The notes: generated by a model not told the origin, from the letters alone. A stretch of DNA of 64,000 nucleotides from an uncultured Collinsella sp. (GCA_900540875.1 UQHT01000001.1:1-64000), one strand, 5' to 3'. Shown: positions 52,644 through 63,480, counted from the first letter of the stretch. A program made the numbers and translations.

Positions 52644-53336
52644 ATGGAACAGCACCAGCATTATCAGAGCCTGCAAGACCAGGCATACAACGCATTGCGC
52701 TCCAAGATCATCTATGCCGAGCTCAAGCCCGGCACGCGCCTTTCGGCGATTGGTCTGGAAAAGGAGACGGGAATCGGGCGCACGCCCATTCGCGAGTCCT
52801 TTGTGCGCCTGCGTGAGCAGGAGCTGGTGGAAACGCGTCCCAAAAGCGGCACCTATGTTTCAAAAATCAGCATGGAGCGCGCCGAGAACGCCTGTTTCTT
52901 GCGCGAGAAACTCGAGAGAAGCGTACTCATTAAATGCTGTTCTGCCGCCACGTCCGAGCAAAAGCATCGGCTCGAGCAGATTCTTGCCGAGTCCGAGTCG
53001 CTCGACCATAGCGAGACGCGTCGCTTTTTTGATCTGGACAACCTGTTCCATGAGACGTGTTTTGAGATTGCCGGTCGTCACATGTTGTGGGATTGGATGA
53101 AGAGCGTCAACACGCATTTTGAGCGATACAACTGGTTGCGTATGGTGTCGCAGGATCTGGATTGGGAACCGATTCGTCGGCAGCATCGCCGGATTCTCGA
53201 GGCCATTAAGAAGGGCGACACCGACACGGCGAGCTATTTGACAGAGACGCACTTGCATCTGATGCCCGAGGAGCAGGGCCCGGTTATCGCCTTGCATCCC
53301 GACTATTTCGAGCTGCCCAAAGACTCGGCTATCTAA
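52644..53336 (+). CDS. GntR-family (FadR/FCD) transcriptional regulator
   Basis: A 230-residue repressor or activator. The N-terminal winged helix is YNALRSKIIYAELKPGTRLSAIGLEKETGIGRTPIRESFVRLREQELVETRPKSGTYVS. The C-terminal FCD domain has the metal/ligand acidic and His positions (LDNLFHETCFEIAGRH, RRQHRRILEAIKKGD, THLHLM). ATG 52644 follows GAGGG. An inverted TATCTC/GAGATA pair at 52559-52594 ahead of the gene could be its operator. It may control the flavoenzyme upstream; proximity is the only evidence. Confidence 0.9.
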   Translation: MEQHQHYQSLQDQAYNALRSKIIYAELKPGTRLSAIGLEKETGIGRTPIRESFVRLREQELVETRPKSGTYVSKISMERAENACFLREKLERSVLIKCCSAATSEQKHRLEQILAESESLDHSETRRFFDLDNLFHETCFEIAGRHMLWDWMKSVNTHFERYNWLRMVSQDLDWEPIRRQHRRILEAIKKGDTDTASYLTETHLHLMPEEQGPVIALHPDYFELPKDSAI

Positions 53337-53456
53337 CTCGCGCCCTTTATTAGCTGCGGTGAAATTAAGATCGTTCTGCGGGTCTGGTGGCGTAGGCAGT
53401 TCGCATAAATGCCTAAAATGGCCCAAACTGCCGACAATTAGGAAACGGGGTGCGCT

Positions 53457-54479
53457 ATGGCGCAGATGAGGATTAAGGACATTGCCGTCGAGGCGGGCGT
53501 GAGCCCGGCCACGGTCTCGCGCTATCTCAACAACCGCCCCGGGCAGATGACCGAGGAAACCCGTGCTCGCATCGCGGCGGTTATCGAGCGCACCGGCTAT
53601 CGCCCGCGTGCCGCCGCGCGCAACCTGCGCAGCTCGCGTACCAACCTCATCGGCGTGATTCTGGCCGACATCGCTAACCCGTTCTCCAGCGCCATGCTCG
53701 AAGGGCTTTCCGCCAGCGCCGCCGCGCGCGGCTGCTCGCTTATGACTGCCATTAGCGGCAATGATTCCGCCAAGGAAGCAGAGTCGCTCACCAGGCTTAT
53801 CGATGCCGGCGTGGACGGCCTCGTCGTTAACACCTGCGGCGGCAACGACGAGGCGATCGCCGCGGCCGCGGGACGCCTGCCTGTCGTTCTGCTCGACCGC
53901 GATGTTGCCGCCGGCGGCATCGATCTGGTGACCTCCAACAACCGTGAGCTGGTCGCCGGCCTGGTAGACGCCTTGGCCTCTGCAGGCAGCGAGCGTCTGT
54001 GCCTGCTCACCGAGGCGAGCGACGACAGCCCCGTGCGTCGTGAGCGCGCCGAGGCCTTTGCCGACGAGCTCTCGCGTCGCGGTCTGGCAGGCGAGGTCGT
54101 TACCCTGGCCGATGGTGGCGCCACGGGCGTCGGCCGCCTGGACGAGGCCATCCGCGAGTACGCGGGTAAAAAGCTCGGCCTTATCGCCGTCAACGGCTTA
54201 GTCTTTCTGCGTCTGACCGAGGCGCTGGCGCAGCTGGGTCCCTCGCTGCCGGCGGGTCTCAGGATCGCGACGTTTGACGATTACCCCTGGCACCACGTGC
54301 TCTTTGGCGGTGTGACCACGGCCGCGCAAGACACCCTTACCATTGCCGAGCGCGTAGTCGAGCGCCTGTCCGAGCGCATCGACGTCGTTACCACTACGGT
54401 GGGCGATGCCGCAAAGCTCGCCCCCAAGCGCATCGAGGTCCCCGGCCACATCGAACACCGCGCTTCGACCTCGCGCTAG
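53457..54479 (+). CDS. LacI-family transcriptional regulator
   Basis: A 340-residue regulator with the LacI helix-turn-helix MRIKDIAVEAGVSPATVSRYLNN, hinge RPRAAARNLRSSRTNLIGVI, and a periplasmic-binding-protein-like effector domain (DIANPFSSAMLEGLSASAAARGCSLM, GVDGLVVNTCGGND, ATFDDYPWHHVLFGGVTT). The C-terminus resembles GntR/KdgR-type LacI members. Its ligand is unknown, presumably a sugar or sugar acid. It follows the GntR gene by 120 bp; no sugar-catabolic genes are adjacent. Confidence 0.9.
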   Translation: MAQMRIKDIAVEAGVSPATVSRYLNNRPGQMTEETRARIAAVIERTGYRPRAAARNLRSSRTNLIGVILADIANPFSSAMLEGLSASAAARGCSLMTAISGNDSAKEAESLTRLIDAGVDGLVVNTCGGNDEAIAAAAGRLPVVLLDRDVAAGGIDLVTSNNRELVAGLVDALASAGSERLCLLTEASDDSPVRRERAEAFADELSRRGLAGEVVTLADGGATGVGRLDEAIREYAGKKLGLIAVNGLVFLRLTEALAQLGPSLPAGLRIATFDDYPWHHVLFGGVTTAAQDTLTIAERVVERLSERIDVVTTTVGDAAKLAPKRIEVPGHIEHRASTSR

Positions 54480-54511
54480 TCTGTGTGATAATATATAGAC
54501 AATGTCATACA
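54465..54511 (+). promoter_or_regulatory. Promoter/operator of the HEPN-MNT pair
   Basis: An extended -10 (TGTGATAAT, 54484-54492) has a weak -35 TCGACC (54465-54470). Between it and the ribosome site AGGAGG lie GACAATGTC (54498-54506) and an inverted pair TGTGTGA/TCATACA (54482-54511), placed where an autorepressing RelB/DinJ-type protein would bind. Confidence 0.45.
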
Positions 54512-54521
54512 GGAGGTATCC

Positions 54522-55016
54522 ATGGCTGCGTCTGTGCTGAGTGTGCGAGTGGACTCGTCAATTAAAGATTCATTTGCCGAGCTGTGCGAAGAACTTGGCA
54601 TGACTTCGTCTGTTGCAGTCAATATGTTTATGAGACAGATGCTGCGCGAGCGTTCGCTGCCGTTTGTCCCTTCACTCGGTAAAAGCTCTGCGAGCGGAAG
54701 CGTCGCGGCGGGCATTTTGGATACCGCTCAGATTGAGTCCGCTGTCCGTGAGGCGGCCAGCCCGATTCCCGCCATCAAAAGCGTGATTCTTTTTGGCTCG
54801 TATGCTCGTGGCGACGCGCGTGCCGATAGTGACATTGACTTGCGTCTCGAAGTCGATCGCGATCAGGGCTTTGGCCTTTTCGCGTTGTCGGCATTCGGCG
54901 AGGCGGTGCGCAAAGAAACTGGGAGGCAGGTTGATCTTGTCTCGAGCGACCATCTTGATGCCGATCTTGCCGCGGTAATCGAGCGCGAAGGAGTGATCCT
55001 TTATGATCGCGCGTAA
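54522..55016 (+). CDS. RelB/DinJ-like ribbon-helix-helix domain fused to a MNT nucleotidyltransferase (antitoxin)
   Basis: A 164-residue two-domain protein. Residues 1-48 (SVLSVRVDSSIKDSFAELCE, then ELGMTSSVAVNMFMRQMLRE) match the RelB/DinJ ribbon-helix-helix antitoxin domain. Residues ~70-164 are a minimal nucleotidyltransferase with GSYARGDARADSDIDL (G92-S93, D104 and D106) and a third Asp at 138 (RQVDLV). MNT proteins of HEPN-MNT systems AMPylate and silence the HEPN toxin. The next gene, overlapping by 14 bp, is the HEPN partner. In known MntA antitoxins the nucleotidyltransferase normally stands alone, so the added DNA-binding domain is unusual and would give direct autoregulation. Confidence 0.88.
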   Translation: MAASVLSVRVDSSIKDSFAELCEELGMTSSVAVNMFMRQMLRERSLPFVPSLGKSSASGSVAAGILDTAQIESAVREAASPIPAIKSVILFGSYARGDARADSDIDLRLEVDRDQGFGLFALSAFGEAVRKETGRQVDLVSSDHLDADLAAVIEREGVILYDRA

Positions 55017-55374
55017 GTCAGACGGCCTCCGCGCCCAAGAGGTCTTGGACGCCATCTCTGAAACGAACGAGCGCATCAAGGCTTTTGATATCACCGAGGA
55101 CCAGTTTCTGCATGCGAATGACGTGCGGACGAGGGCGTTGGCGGACTCCCTTTTGATGTGCGCGCTTAGGGTGACGGAAGAAGCGGGCAAGTTGTCGGAA
55201 CGCTCGCAGCGGCTTCATCCCGAAATTGAGTGGCGTGGAATTATCGGCATGAGAAATTACCTCGCGCATGATTACGGCAATGTCGACCGATCGGTTGTTT
55301 GGGATGCGGTGACGATGGAGTTCCCAGCGCTGGAACGAGCGTGTAGGCAAATTGTTTCCGAATCTGAACGCTAG
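55003..55374 (+). CDS. HEPN-domain RNase toxin (HepT/DUF86 type)
   Basis: A 123-residue all-helical HEPN protein. The catalytic signature is R84-N-Y-L-A-H89-D-Y91, i.e. RX4HXY, within GMRNYLAHDYGNVDRSVVWDAV, as in HepT toxins that cleave RNA. Tyr91 is the residue AMPylated by MntA in characterised systems. It starts 14 bp inside the antitoxin gene, which is upstream, so expression is coupled. The pair is probably a toxin-antitoxin or anti-phage module. Confidence 0.9.
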   Translation: MIARKSDGLRAQEVLDAISETNERIKAFDITEDQFLHANDVRTRALADSLLMCALRVTEEAGKLSERSQRLHPEIEWRGIIGMRNYLAHDYGNVDRSVVWDAVTMEFPALERACRQIVSESER

Positions 55375-55427
55375 CCATTCGTTCGCAACGGCCTGCTCGC
55401 GCACGTTTTTTGAGCGCTTGATACGCT

Positions 55428-55443
55428 TTAACCCTGCGGAAAC
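55428..55443 (+). promoter_or_regulatory. GlnR-box-like site upstream of the glutamine synthetase homologue
   Basis: TTAAC-N6-GAAAC at 55428-55443 matches the actinobacterial GlnR half-site pattern GTNAC-N6-GAAAC with one mismatch, 66 bp before the start codon. A second half-site is not evident. A GlnR-like regulator is encoded just downstream. Confidence 0.35.
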
Positions 55444-55508
55444 ATTTTTCTGCGATAGTATCTGCGATATAGACCAGTCGAAACCCGCCCGAAAGAAAGG
55501 GGAGCGAC

Positions 55509-56846
55509 ATGAACCAGCAGAACATCGATTACGTACTCCGCTCCGTAGAGCAGCGTGACATCCGCTTTGTGCGTCTGTGGTTTGTCGACATTCTCGGCCG
55601 CCTCAAGAACTTTGCCATTAGCCCCGAGGACCTCGAGGTCGCTTTTGAGGAGGGTATTGGCTTTGACGGCTCCGCCATCGAGGGTTTTGCCACGCCCGAG
55701 GAAGCCGACATGCTGGCGTTCCCAGACGCTTCGACCTTCCAGATCCTGCCGTGGCGCCCGAGCCACAACGGCGTCGCCCGCGTGTTCTGCGACGTGTGCA
55801 CTCCCGATCGCAAGCCATTTGCCGGCGACCCGCGCGATGCCCTGCGCCGCATGTTCCGCAAGGCCGAGAAGGCTGGCTATCTGCTCAACGTGGGTGCCGA
55901 GCTGGAGTATTACTACTTCCCCGACGAGCACACCCCCGAGCCGCTCGACAACGTGGGCTACTTCGATCTTTCGGTGAGCGATGCCGCCCGCGACCTGCGT
56001 CGCAACACGGTTCTCACGCTCGAGAAGATGTCCGTGCCCGTGGAGTACACCTTCCACGCCGCCGGCCGCTCACAGCATGGCATGAGCCTGCGTCACGCCG
56101 AGGCCCTGAGCATGTCCGACGCCATCACCACGGCCAAACTCATCATTAAGCAGCAGGCCTACGAGAGCGGTTGCCACGCCTCCTTTATGCCCAAGCCGTT
56201 GGCGGGCGAGGACGGCAGTGCCATGTTCCTGTGCCAGTCGCTGTTCGACCATGACGGCAACAACGTCTTTTGGGGCGAGGACGACGAGAAGTACCACCTC
56301 TCCGATATCGCCAAGCACTACATGGCCGGCATCTTGGCGCACGCGCGCGAGATCAGCGCCATCACCAACCCCACGGTCAACTCGTACAAGCGCATCACCA
56401 CGGGTGGCGACTCCGTGCCGCAGTACGCCACGTGGGGCCTGCGCAACCGCGCGAGCATGGTCCGCATTCCGGTCTACAAGCCCGGCAAGCAGCTGTCCAC
56501 GCGCATCGAGCTGCGCAGTCCCGATCCCATGGCCAATCCGTACCTGGTCAACGCCGTTACGCTGGCGGCTGGTCTGGATGGCATCGAGCGCAAGCTGGAG
56601 CTCCCGCCCGAGGCCACGGCCGAGACGCTCAAGCTTACCGACCGTCAGATGGTCGAGGCCGGCTACACGCCGCTGCCGCGCTCGCTCAAAGAGGCGCTCG
56701 ACGTGTTTGAGGACTCGCAGTTTATGAAGGATGCCCTCGGCGAGCACATCCACAGTTTCTTCCTCAAAAAGAAGCGCGACGAGTGGCATAAGTTTGAGTC
56801 TACGATCACCGAGTGGGAGATCAAGCACTACCTGGCGAACTCCTAA
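55509..56846 (+). CDS. glnA: Glutamine synthetase type I homologue with altered active site
   Basis: A 445-residue GS-I alpha-like protein. The fold-wide signatures are present: GFDGSAIEGF (51-60), E131/E133 in ELEYYYF, FMPKPLAG (226-233), NPTVNSYKR (287-295), LRNRASMVRIP and STRIELRSPDPMANPYL. Three positions that are metal or substrate ligands in active enzymes differ: HHEVAPGQHE is replaced by FHAAGRSQHG (Ala184 and Gly191 for two Glu), and NGSGMH by DGSAMF (Phe240 for His). It may be a divergent ligase or a pseudoenzyme. ATG follows AAAGGGGAG. The GlnR-like gene follows after 50 bp. The gene symbol reflects family only. Confidence 0.85.
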   Translation: MNQQNIDYVLRSVEQRDIRFVRLWFVDILGRLKNFAISPEDLEVAFEEGIGFDGSAIEGFATPEEADMLAFPDASTFQILPWRPSHNGVARVFCDVCTPDRKPFAGDPRDALRRMFRKAEKAGYLLNVGAELEYYYFPDEHTPEPLDNVGYFDLSVSDAARDLRRNTVLTLEKMSVPVEYTFHAAGRSQHGMSLRHAEALSMSDAITTAKLIIKQQAYESGCHASFMPKPLAGEDGSAMFLCQSLFDHDGNNVFWGEDDEKYHLSDIAKHYMAGILAHAREISAITNPTVNSYKRITTGGDSVPQYATWGLRNRASMVRIPVYKPGKQLSTRIELRSPDPMANPYLVNAVTLAAGLDGIERKLELPPEATAETLKLTDRQMVEAGYTPLPRSLKEALDVFEDSQFMKDALGEHIHSFFLKKKRDEWHKFESTITEWEIKHYLANS

Positions 56847-56896
56847 TCGCGCTGGCTTGTTCCAGTACGATTGAGCTCATTTCTTTGGAGGCCGAT

Positions 56897-57559
56897 ATGT
56901 CCGAAAAGAGTGCCCTGTTCATGGCGCGCACGACGCGCTTCCACGAGTTTGCCCGCAGCTTGACGACTACCCTGGGTGTCGAGGTGAGCCTGGCAACCCC
57001 CGATTCGCCAACTGCGGCGCACGACTTTGACCTGCTGATCCTCGATTCCGATGGCATCCGCAGCGACCGCATCGATCAGATTGCCAAGTGGCTTGACGAT
57101 CGCGGCGGTGTCCCCATGCTGGTGATTGTCGACGACGAGGCACTCGGCACCTTGCGCCTGCCCAATCACGCGCATGCCGACTTTGTATGCCCTACGGCGA
57201 CGCCCAACGAGCTCAAGGCTCGCGCGCAGCGTCTGATGGGCGAGGAGGAGACCGTCACCGCCGACGATGTGCTCAACATCGATAACCTCGAGATCAACCT
57301 GGCCACCTACCAGGTGACGCTCGATAACGAGCCCATCGACCTTACGCTGATGGAGTACTCGTTGCTGAGCTTTTTGGCAACACACCCCAACCGTGCCTAC
57401 AGCCGCGAGGTGCTGCTGCACCGCGTATGGGGCTTTGAGTACTGCGGCGGTACGCGCACCGTCGACGTGCATATCCGACGCATCCGCTCCAAGGTGGGCC
57501 CGCAGATCGCGGCACACATCACCACCGTCCGCGGCGTGGGCTATCTGTTTAAGGACTAG
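56897..57559 (+). CDS. GlnR-like orphan response regulator (atypical receiver)
   Basis: A 220-residue OmpR-type protein. The winged helix is canonical (LTLMEYSLLSFLATHPNRAYSREVLLHRVWG, RTVDVHIRRIRSKVG, TVRGVGYLF). The receiver-like domain keeps an Asp at 50 (LLILDSDG) but lacks the N-terminal acidic pair and the Lys-Pro motif (VCPTATPNE instead). No histidine kinase is nearby. These traits and the position next to a glutamine synthetase homologue match actinobacterial GlnR, a nitrogen regulator that works without phosphorylation. The start at 56897 follows TTGGAGG. Confidence 0.78.
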   Translation: MSEKSALFMARTTRFHEFARSLTTTLGVEVSLATPDSPTAAHDFDLLILDSDGIRSDRIDQIAKWLDDRGGVPMLVIVDDEALGTLRLPNHAHADFVCPTATPNELKARAQRLMGEEETVTADDVLNIDNLEINLATYQVTLDNEPIDLTLMEYSLLSFLATHPNRAYSREVLLHRVWGFEYCGGTRTVDVHIRRIRSKVGPQIAAHITTVRGVGYLFKD

Positions 57560-57714
57560 ATTTCCGCCACAAAGGGAACAGGCGCCTTTGTGGTGGTTTT
57601 GCCACAGGTGAGGGGCCCTTTCGGGTCTGCAACAGAACTTAAGCCTTCCTAAAAGATTGCGTTCTCATACACTTGCACCCGCATATTGGGGTACAACTCA
57701 ACGTGAACAATGAT

Positions 57715-57749
57715 GGCCCGCCACATGTTTGGCGGGCCTTTGGTTATTT
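57715..57749 (+). terminator. Terminator-like hairpin ahead of htrA
   Basis: GGCCCGCC (57715-57722) pairs perfectly with GGCGGGCC (57731-57738), followed by TTTGGTTATTT. It lies 30 bp before the protease start and could end the GlnR-like transcript or attenuate the protease gene. Confidence 0.5.
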
Positions 57750-57767
57750 GACGAAAGGATCGCAGCT

Positions 57768-59240
57768 ATGAGCGAGAACGATTCCCAGCGTCCCCAGGAT
57801 GCGGGCAACGCCGGCGAGACCCAACAGCAGCCGCGTGTGCAGGTAGAGTCGACGCCTGCCGACAGCAACATTCCCTACGTGCAGGCCTACGACACGCAGA
57901 CCGGAAAGCCGCTGGGCAGCCAGCAGGTTGTAAACAAGCACACAGTGGTCAAGACTAAGACCAAAAAGCTGCCGATCTTTATTACGGCGCTTGCCGGTTG
58001 TGCCTGCGGCGCCCTGCTGGTCATTGCGCTCATTATGAGCGGCACGCTCAACATTGGCGGCGGAAAGAATGCCGTGACGGCGGGTGCTTCGGGTTCATCG
58101 ACGCAAAAGATTACGATTGATTCCGAGGACACCACGCTGGCCGAGGCCGTTTCTGCCAAGGCGTTGCCCTCCGTGGTTTCCATTACCGCCACTTCGAGCG
58201 GCAGCCAGAATGGCTCGCTTTCGCAGTCTGCCGACGAGTCGGACAGCTCGGGCAGCGTCGGCTCGGGCGTGGTGCTCGATACCGAGGGCCACATCCTCAC
58301 CAACAACCACGTGGTCGATGGCTATGACCAGTACGTTGTGACCATGGATGACGGCACCACCTACGAGGCCGAGTTCGTGGGCAACGACGCTTCGAGCGAC
58401 CTGGCAGTCATCAAGCTCAAGGACGCAGACGCCTCCAAGCTCACGCCGATTGAGATCGGTGATTCCTCCAAGCTCAACGTGGGCGAGTGGGTCATGGCGA
58501 TCGGCTCGCCGTTCGGCAACGAGCAGTCTGTCTCCACGGGTATCGTCTCGGCGCTCTATCGCTCCACGGCCATGAGCTCTGCCAACGGTAACACCATCTA
58601 TGCCAACATGATCCAGACCGATGCCGCCATCAACCCGGGCAACTCCGGCGGCGCGCTCGTTAACGATAACGGCGAGCTTGTGGGTATCAACTCGCTCATC
58701 GAGAGCTACTCGGGCTCCAGCTCGGGCGTGGGCTTTGCCATTCCGGTCAACTATGCCAAGAACATTGCCGACCAGATTATCGACGGCAAGACGCCGGTGC
58801 ATCCGTACCTGGGCGCCACGCTTTCGAGCGTCAACGCGCTCAATGCCCGCACCAACAAGCTGAGCACCGATAGCGGCGCGTACGTGGCGAGTGTCGTCGA
58901 GGACGGTCCCGCCGCCAAGGCTGGCATCCAAGAGGGCGATGTCATTACCAAACTGGGCGACGACGAGATTACGAGCGCCGACGGCCTGATCATCGCGCTG
59001 CGCAGCCACGAGGTGGGCGAGAAGGTCGAGATCACGCTTGTGCGCGGCAAGGAAGAGAAGAAGGTCACGGTCGAGCTGGGCTCTGACGAGGAGCTGCAGA
59101 ACCAGCAGCAGGATGACAGCTCGACCGACACCGGCAACGGCGGTATTACCGACGAGCAGCTGCGCCAGTACCTGGAGGAGCTGCTTGGCCAGCAGGGCCA
59201 GGGCCAAGGCCAAGGCCAAGGCTATGGCCAGGGTTTCTAA
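57768..59240 (+). CDS. HtrA/DegP-family serine protease
   Basis: A 490-residue membrane-anchored protease. After a ~65-residue hydrophilic cytoplasmic segment comes one helix (FITALAGCACGALLVIALIMSG), then the trypsin-like domain with catalytic His (TNNHVVDG), Asp (SSDLAVIK) and Ser (NPGNSGGALV), and one PDZ domain (GAYVASVVEDGPAAKAGIQEGDVITKLGDDEI). The C-terminus is a low-complexity Gln/Gly repeat (GQGQGQGQGYGQGF). It degrades misfolded exported proteins; Actinobacteria use this topology. ATG 57768 follows GAAAGGA. Confidence 0.95.
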   Translation: MSENDSQRPQDAGNAGETQQQPRVQVESTPADSNIPYVQAYDTQTGKPLGSQQVVNKHTVVKTKTKKLPIFITALAGCACGALLVIALIMSGTLNIGGGKNAVTAGASGSSTQKITIDSEDTTLAEAVSAKALPSVVSITATSSGSQNGSLSQSADESDSSGSVGSGVVLDTEGHILTNNHVVDGYDQYVVTMDDGTTYEAEFVGNDASSDLAVIKLKDADASKLTPIEIGDSSKLNVGEWVMAIGSPFGNEQSVSTGIVSALYRSTAMSSANGNTIYANMIQTDAAINPGNSGGALVNDNGELVGINSLIESYSGSSSGVGFAIPVNYAKNIADQIIDGKTPVHPYLGATLSSVNALNARTNKLSTDSGAYVASVVEDGPAAKAGIQEGDVITKLGDDEITSADGLIIALRSHEVGEKVEITLVRGKEEKKVTVELGSDEELQNQQQDDSSTDTGNGGITDEQLRQYLEELLGQQGQGQGQGQGYGQGF

Positions 59241-59267
59241 CGAGCTGTATCGCACATATCGAGGCCA

Positions 59268-59308
59268 GAGGGGGCTGTTCCGCCAACGCGGGACAGCCCC
59301 TCTTTTCT
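59268..59308 (+). terminator. Terminator of the HtrA gene
   Basis: GAGGGGGCTGTTCCG pairs with CGGGACAGCCCCTC (one bulge, one wobble) and is followed by TTTTCTTA. Confidence 0.75.
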
Positions 59309-59456
59309 TATTGATCCCTTGGGGACGGAGGAGAACGGATCATTTAGAAACGGCAAGGGCATGGTTTGAACGCGCGATCCACCCCAGTCTGGCGGCTGCC
59401 GATTCGGTGCGGTTTGAGACCGCTATTCGGCCCCATCGTGACCGGTGGTACTCTAG

Positions 59457-61717
<2,261 letters not shown>

Positions 61718-61718
<1 letters not shown>

Positions 61719-61897
61719 TGGATATCGAGAATCGCAATTGCTCGCAGGCGGAAGGGCGCGCGAGGCATTCCCAAGTGCGGGCAAAAGAGCGCTTAATGAT
61801 GCGAATTTGCGTTGCCGAGCGCGAGCGCGCGGCGGGTGCATCTCGCGATGCCTTTGAGGCATTGACCGAGTTAGAGGCGAGGCTCGGTCTAGCCTAG
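61718..61897 (+). CDS. Small protein translationally coupled to ligA
   Basis: A 59-residue ORF whose ATG overlaps the ligA stop (TAATG) and is preceded by GGAGG inside ligA. The protein (MDIENRNCSQAEGRARHSQV, then a basic helix rich in Arg/Glu and the end ALTELEARLGLA) is hydrophilic and predicted helical, with no family I recognise. The overlap and ribosome site support translation. It could be a small regulator or adaptor, or a chance ORF. Confidence 0.5.
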
Positions 61898-61983
61898 AGA
61901 GACCGGCACCGTGATCTGCGTCACGTAGGTTGCTGGGTCGTCGCTGATGATGTCGTCGATCAGGGCGATTTTGCGTCGCCCCG
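61898..61983 (-). pseudogene. Possible 3' remnant of a regulator gene
   Basis: On the minus strand an open stretch without a start encodes RRKIALIDDIISDDPATYVT and then QITVPVSLG before a stop at about 61896. The IxxPV-type ending resembles the C-terminus of GyrI-like effector domains of MerR/AraC regulators. It runs into the MATE gene end in another frame, so it looks like a degraded leftover. This is a weak call. Confidence 0.25.
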
Positions 61984-63330
61984 CTACGCCACCAGCTTGT
62001 CAAAAGCCCCGCGGCGGTTGAGCACGGTAAAGGCAATCACGCAGATGACCGCCGACAAAATCGAACCGCACGGCGAGGCGATGCCCATGGGAAACAACGT
62101 ATCGGAATAGGCGTTCGACAGCAGCCACGCGCCGGGCACGCGAATGAGGGCCACGGCCAGCACGTTGTGCGCAAAGCCGATGTAGCTCTTGCCGTATGCG
62201 GCGAAAAAGCCGCTAAAGCAAATGTGGATGCCGGCAAAGATTGCATCGAAAATATAACTGTGCATATAGCCGGTACCGGCCGCGACCACCGCGGGGTCCT
62301 TGGCAAAAAAGCCAATAAACGCCGGCGCCACCAGCCACATCAGCGCTGTAATCAGGCAGCCGTACACCACCGAGATGGTCATGGCATCCTTGAGCACCTG
62401 ACGCGCGCGGTCGCCCTTGCCCGCGCCGGCGTTTTGTGCCGTGAGCGCGCTGACGGTAGCGCCCATGGAACTCGGCACGATAAACAAAAAGCTGATCATC
62501 TTCTCGACCAGGCCCACGGCGGCGGCGTCGACCAGACCGCGGTGGTTGGCGATGACGGTGATAAACATAAACGCCACCTGGATGCAGCCGTCCTGCACAG
62601 CCACGGGCACGCCGATTTTAAGAATGCTGCCGAGCACCTCGGGCTGGGGGCGCAGGTCGCTGCGCTTAACGTGGATGTTTGTGCGACGGCTCTTGAGCCA
62701 CATGAGCGCGAGGGCAACGCTGGCCGTCTGCGCGGTCACCGTGCCGAGCGCTGCGCCCACGGGGCCGAGCCCCATGTGGCCGATAAACAGAAAATCGAGC
62801 GCGATGTTGATGATGCACGCCACGCCGATCACGTACATGGGCGAGCGCGAATCGCCCAGCCCGCGAAAGATGGCCGAGAGGATGTTGTACGCGGCGATAA
62901 AGGGAATGCCGATAAAGCAAATGCGCAGGTAGGCGGCGGTGCCTTCGACCGCTTCGGCCGGCGTGCCAATGAGCGCCACGATCTGCGGGCACAGTGCGAG
63001 CAAGGCAGCGGCCAGTACCACCGAGACACCCATAAACAGCGTAATGGTGTTGCCGATAGCGGTTTCGGCGCGATCGAAGCGGCGCGAGCCCACGGCGTGG
63101 CCGACGATGACCGTCGTCCCCATGGCCAGGCCCACGAGCGTCACGGTAATGATATAGAGCGTCTGCGCGCCGTTGCCCACGGCGGTGATGCCGGCGGCGC
63201 CGCTAAACTGTCCCATCATGTACAGGTCGGCCATGCCGTAGAGCATCTGCAAAAAGTACGAGAGCATATAGGGCAGGGCAAAGACCGCGATGGTCTTGAG
63301 GACATTGCCGCGTGTGAGGTCGTGTTCCAT
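61984..63330 (-). CDS. MATE-family efflux transporter
   Basis: A 448-residue cation-coupled exporter with twelve membrane helices in two six-helix halves (N-half VLKTIAVFALPYMLSYFLQMLYGMADLYMMGQFSGAAGITAVG; C-half LGSILKIGVPVAVQDGCIQVAFMFITVIANHRGLVDAAAVGLVEKMISFLF). It belongs to the NorM/DinF-like group common in Clostridia and Coriobacteriia. The start at 63330 has only a weak ribosome site. Substrates of relatives include drugs and organic cations; none can be assigned here. Confidence 0.93.
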   Translation of the reverse strand: MEHDLTRGNVLKTIAVFALPYMLSYFLQMLYGMADLYMMGQFSGAAGITAVGNGAQTLYIITVTLVGLAMGTTVIVGHAVGSRRFDRAETAIGNTITLFMGVSVVLAAALLALCPQIVALIGTPAEAVEGTAAYLRICFIGIPFIAAYNILSAIFRGLGDSRSPMYVIGVACIINIALDFLFIGHMGLGPVGAALGTVTAQTASVALALMWLKSRRTNIHVKRSDLRPQPEVLGSILKIGVPVAVQDGCIQVAFMFITVIANHRGLVDAAAVGLVEKMISFLFIVPSSMGATVSALTAQNAGAGKGDRARQVLKDAMTISVVYGCLITALMWLVAPAFIGFFAKDPAVVAAGTGYMHSYIFDAIFAGIHICFSGFFAAYGKSYIGFAHNVLAVALIRVPGAWLLSNAYSDTLFPMGIASPCGSILSAVICVIAFTVLNRRGAFDKLVA

Positions 63331-63480
63331 AGGTGGGGCTTTCTGGCTGGGTTTGTTTACGTACCAGTGTAGTGAAAACCCTATAACGATTGTAGAGTCA
63401 AGGTTTGTGTTGGCAGCGGGGCGAAAAAGTCACGCTCCAAGCACGATGCTTTGACCCCTCCATGCCCCTCACCTCGCCTC

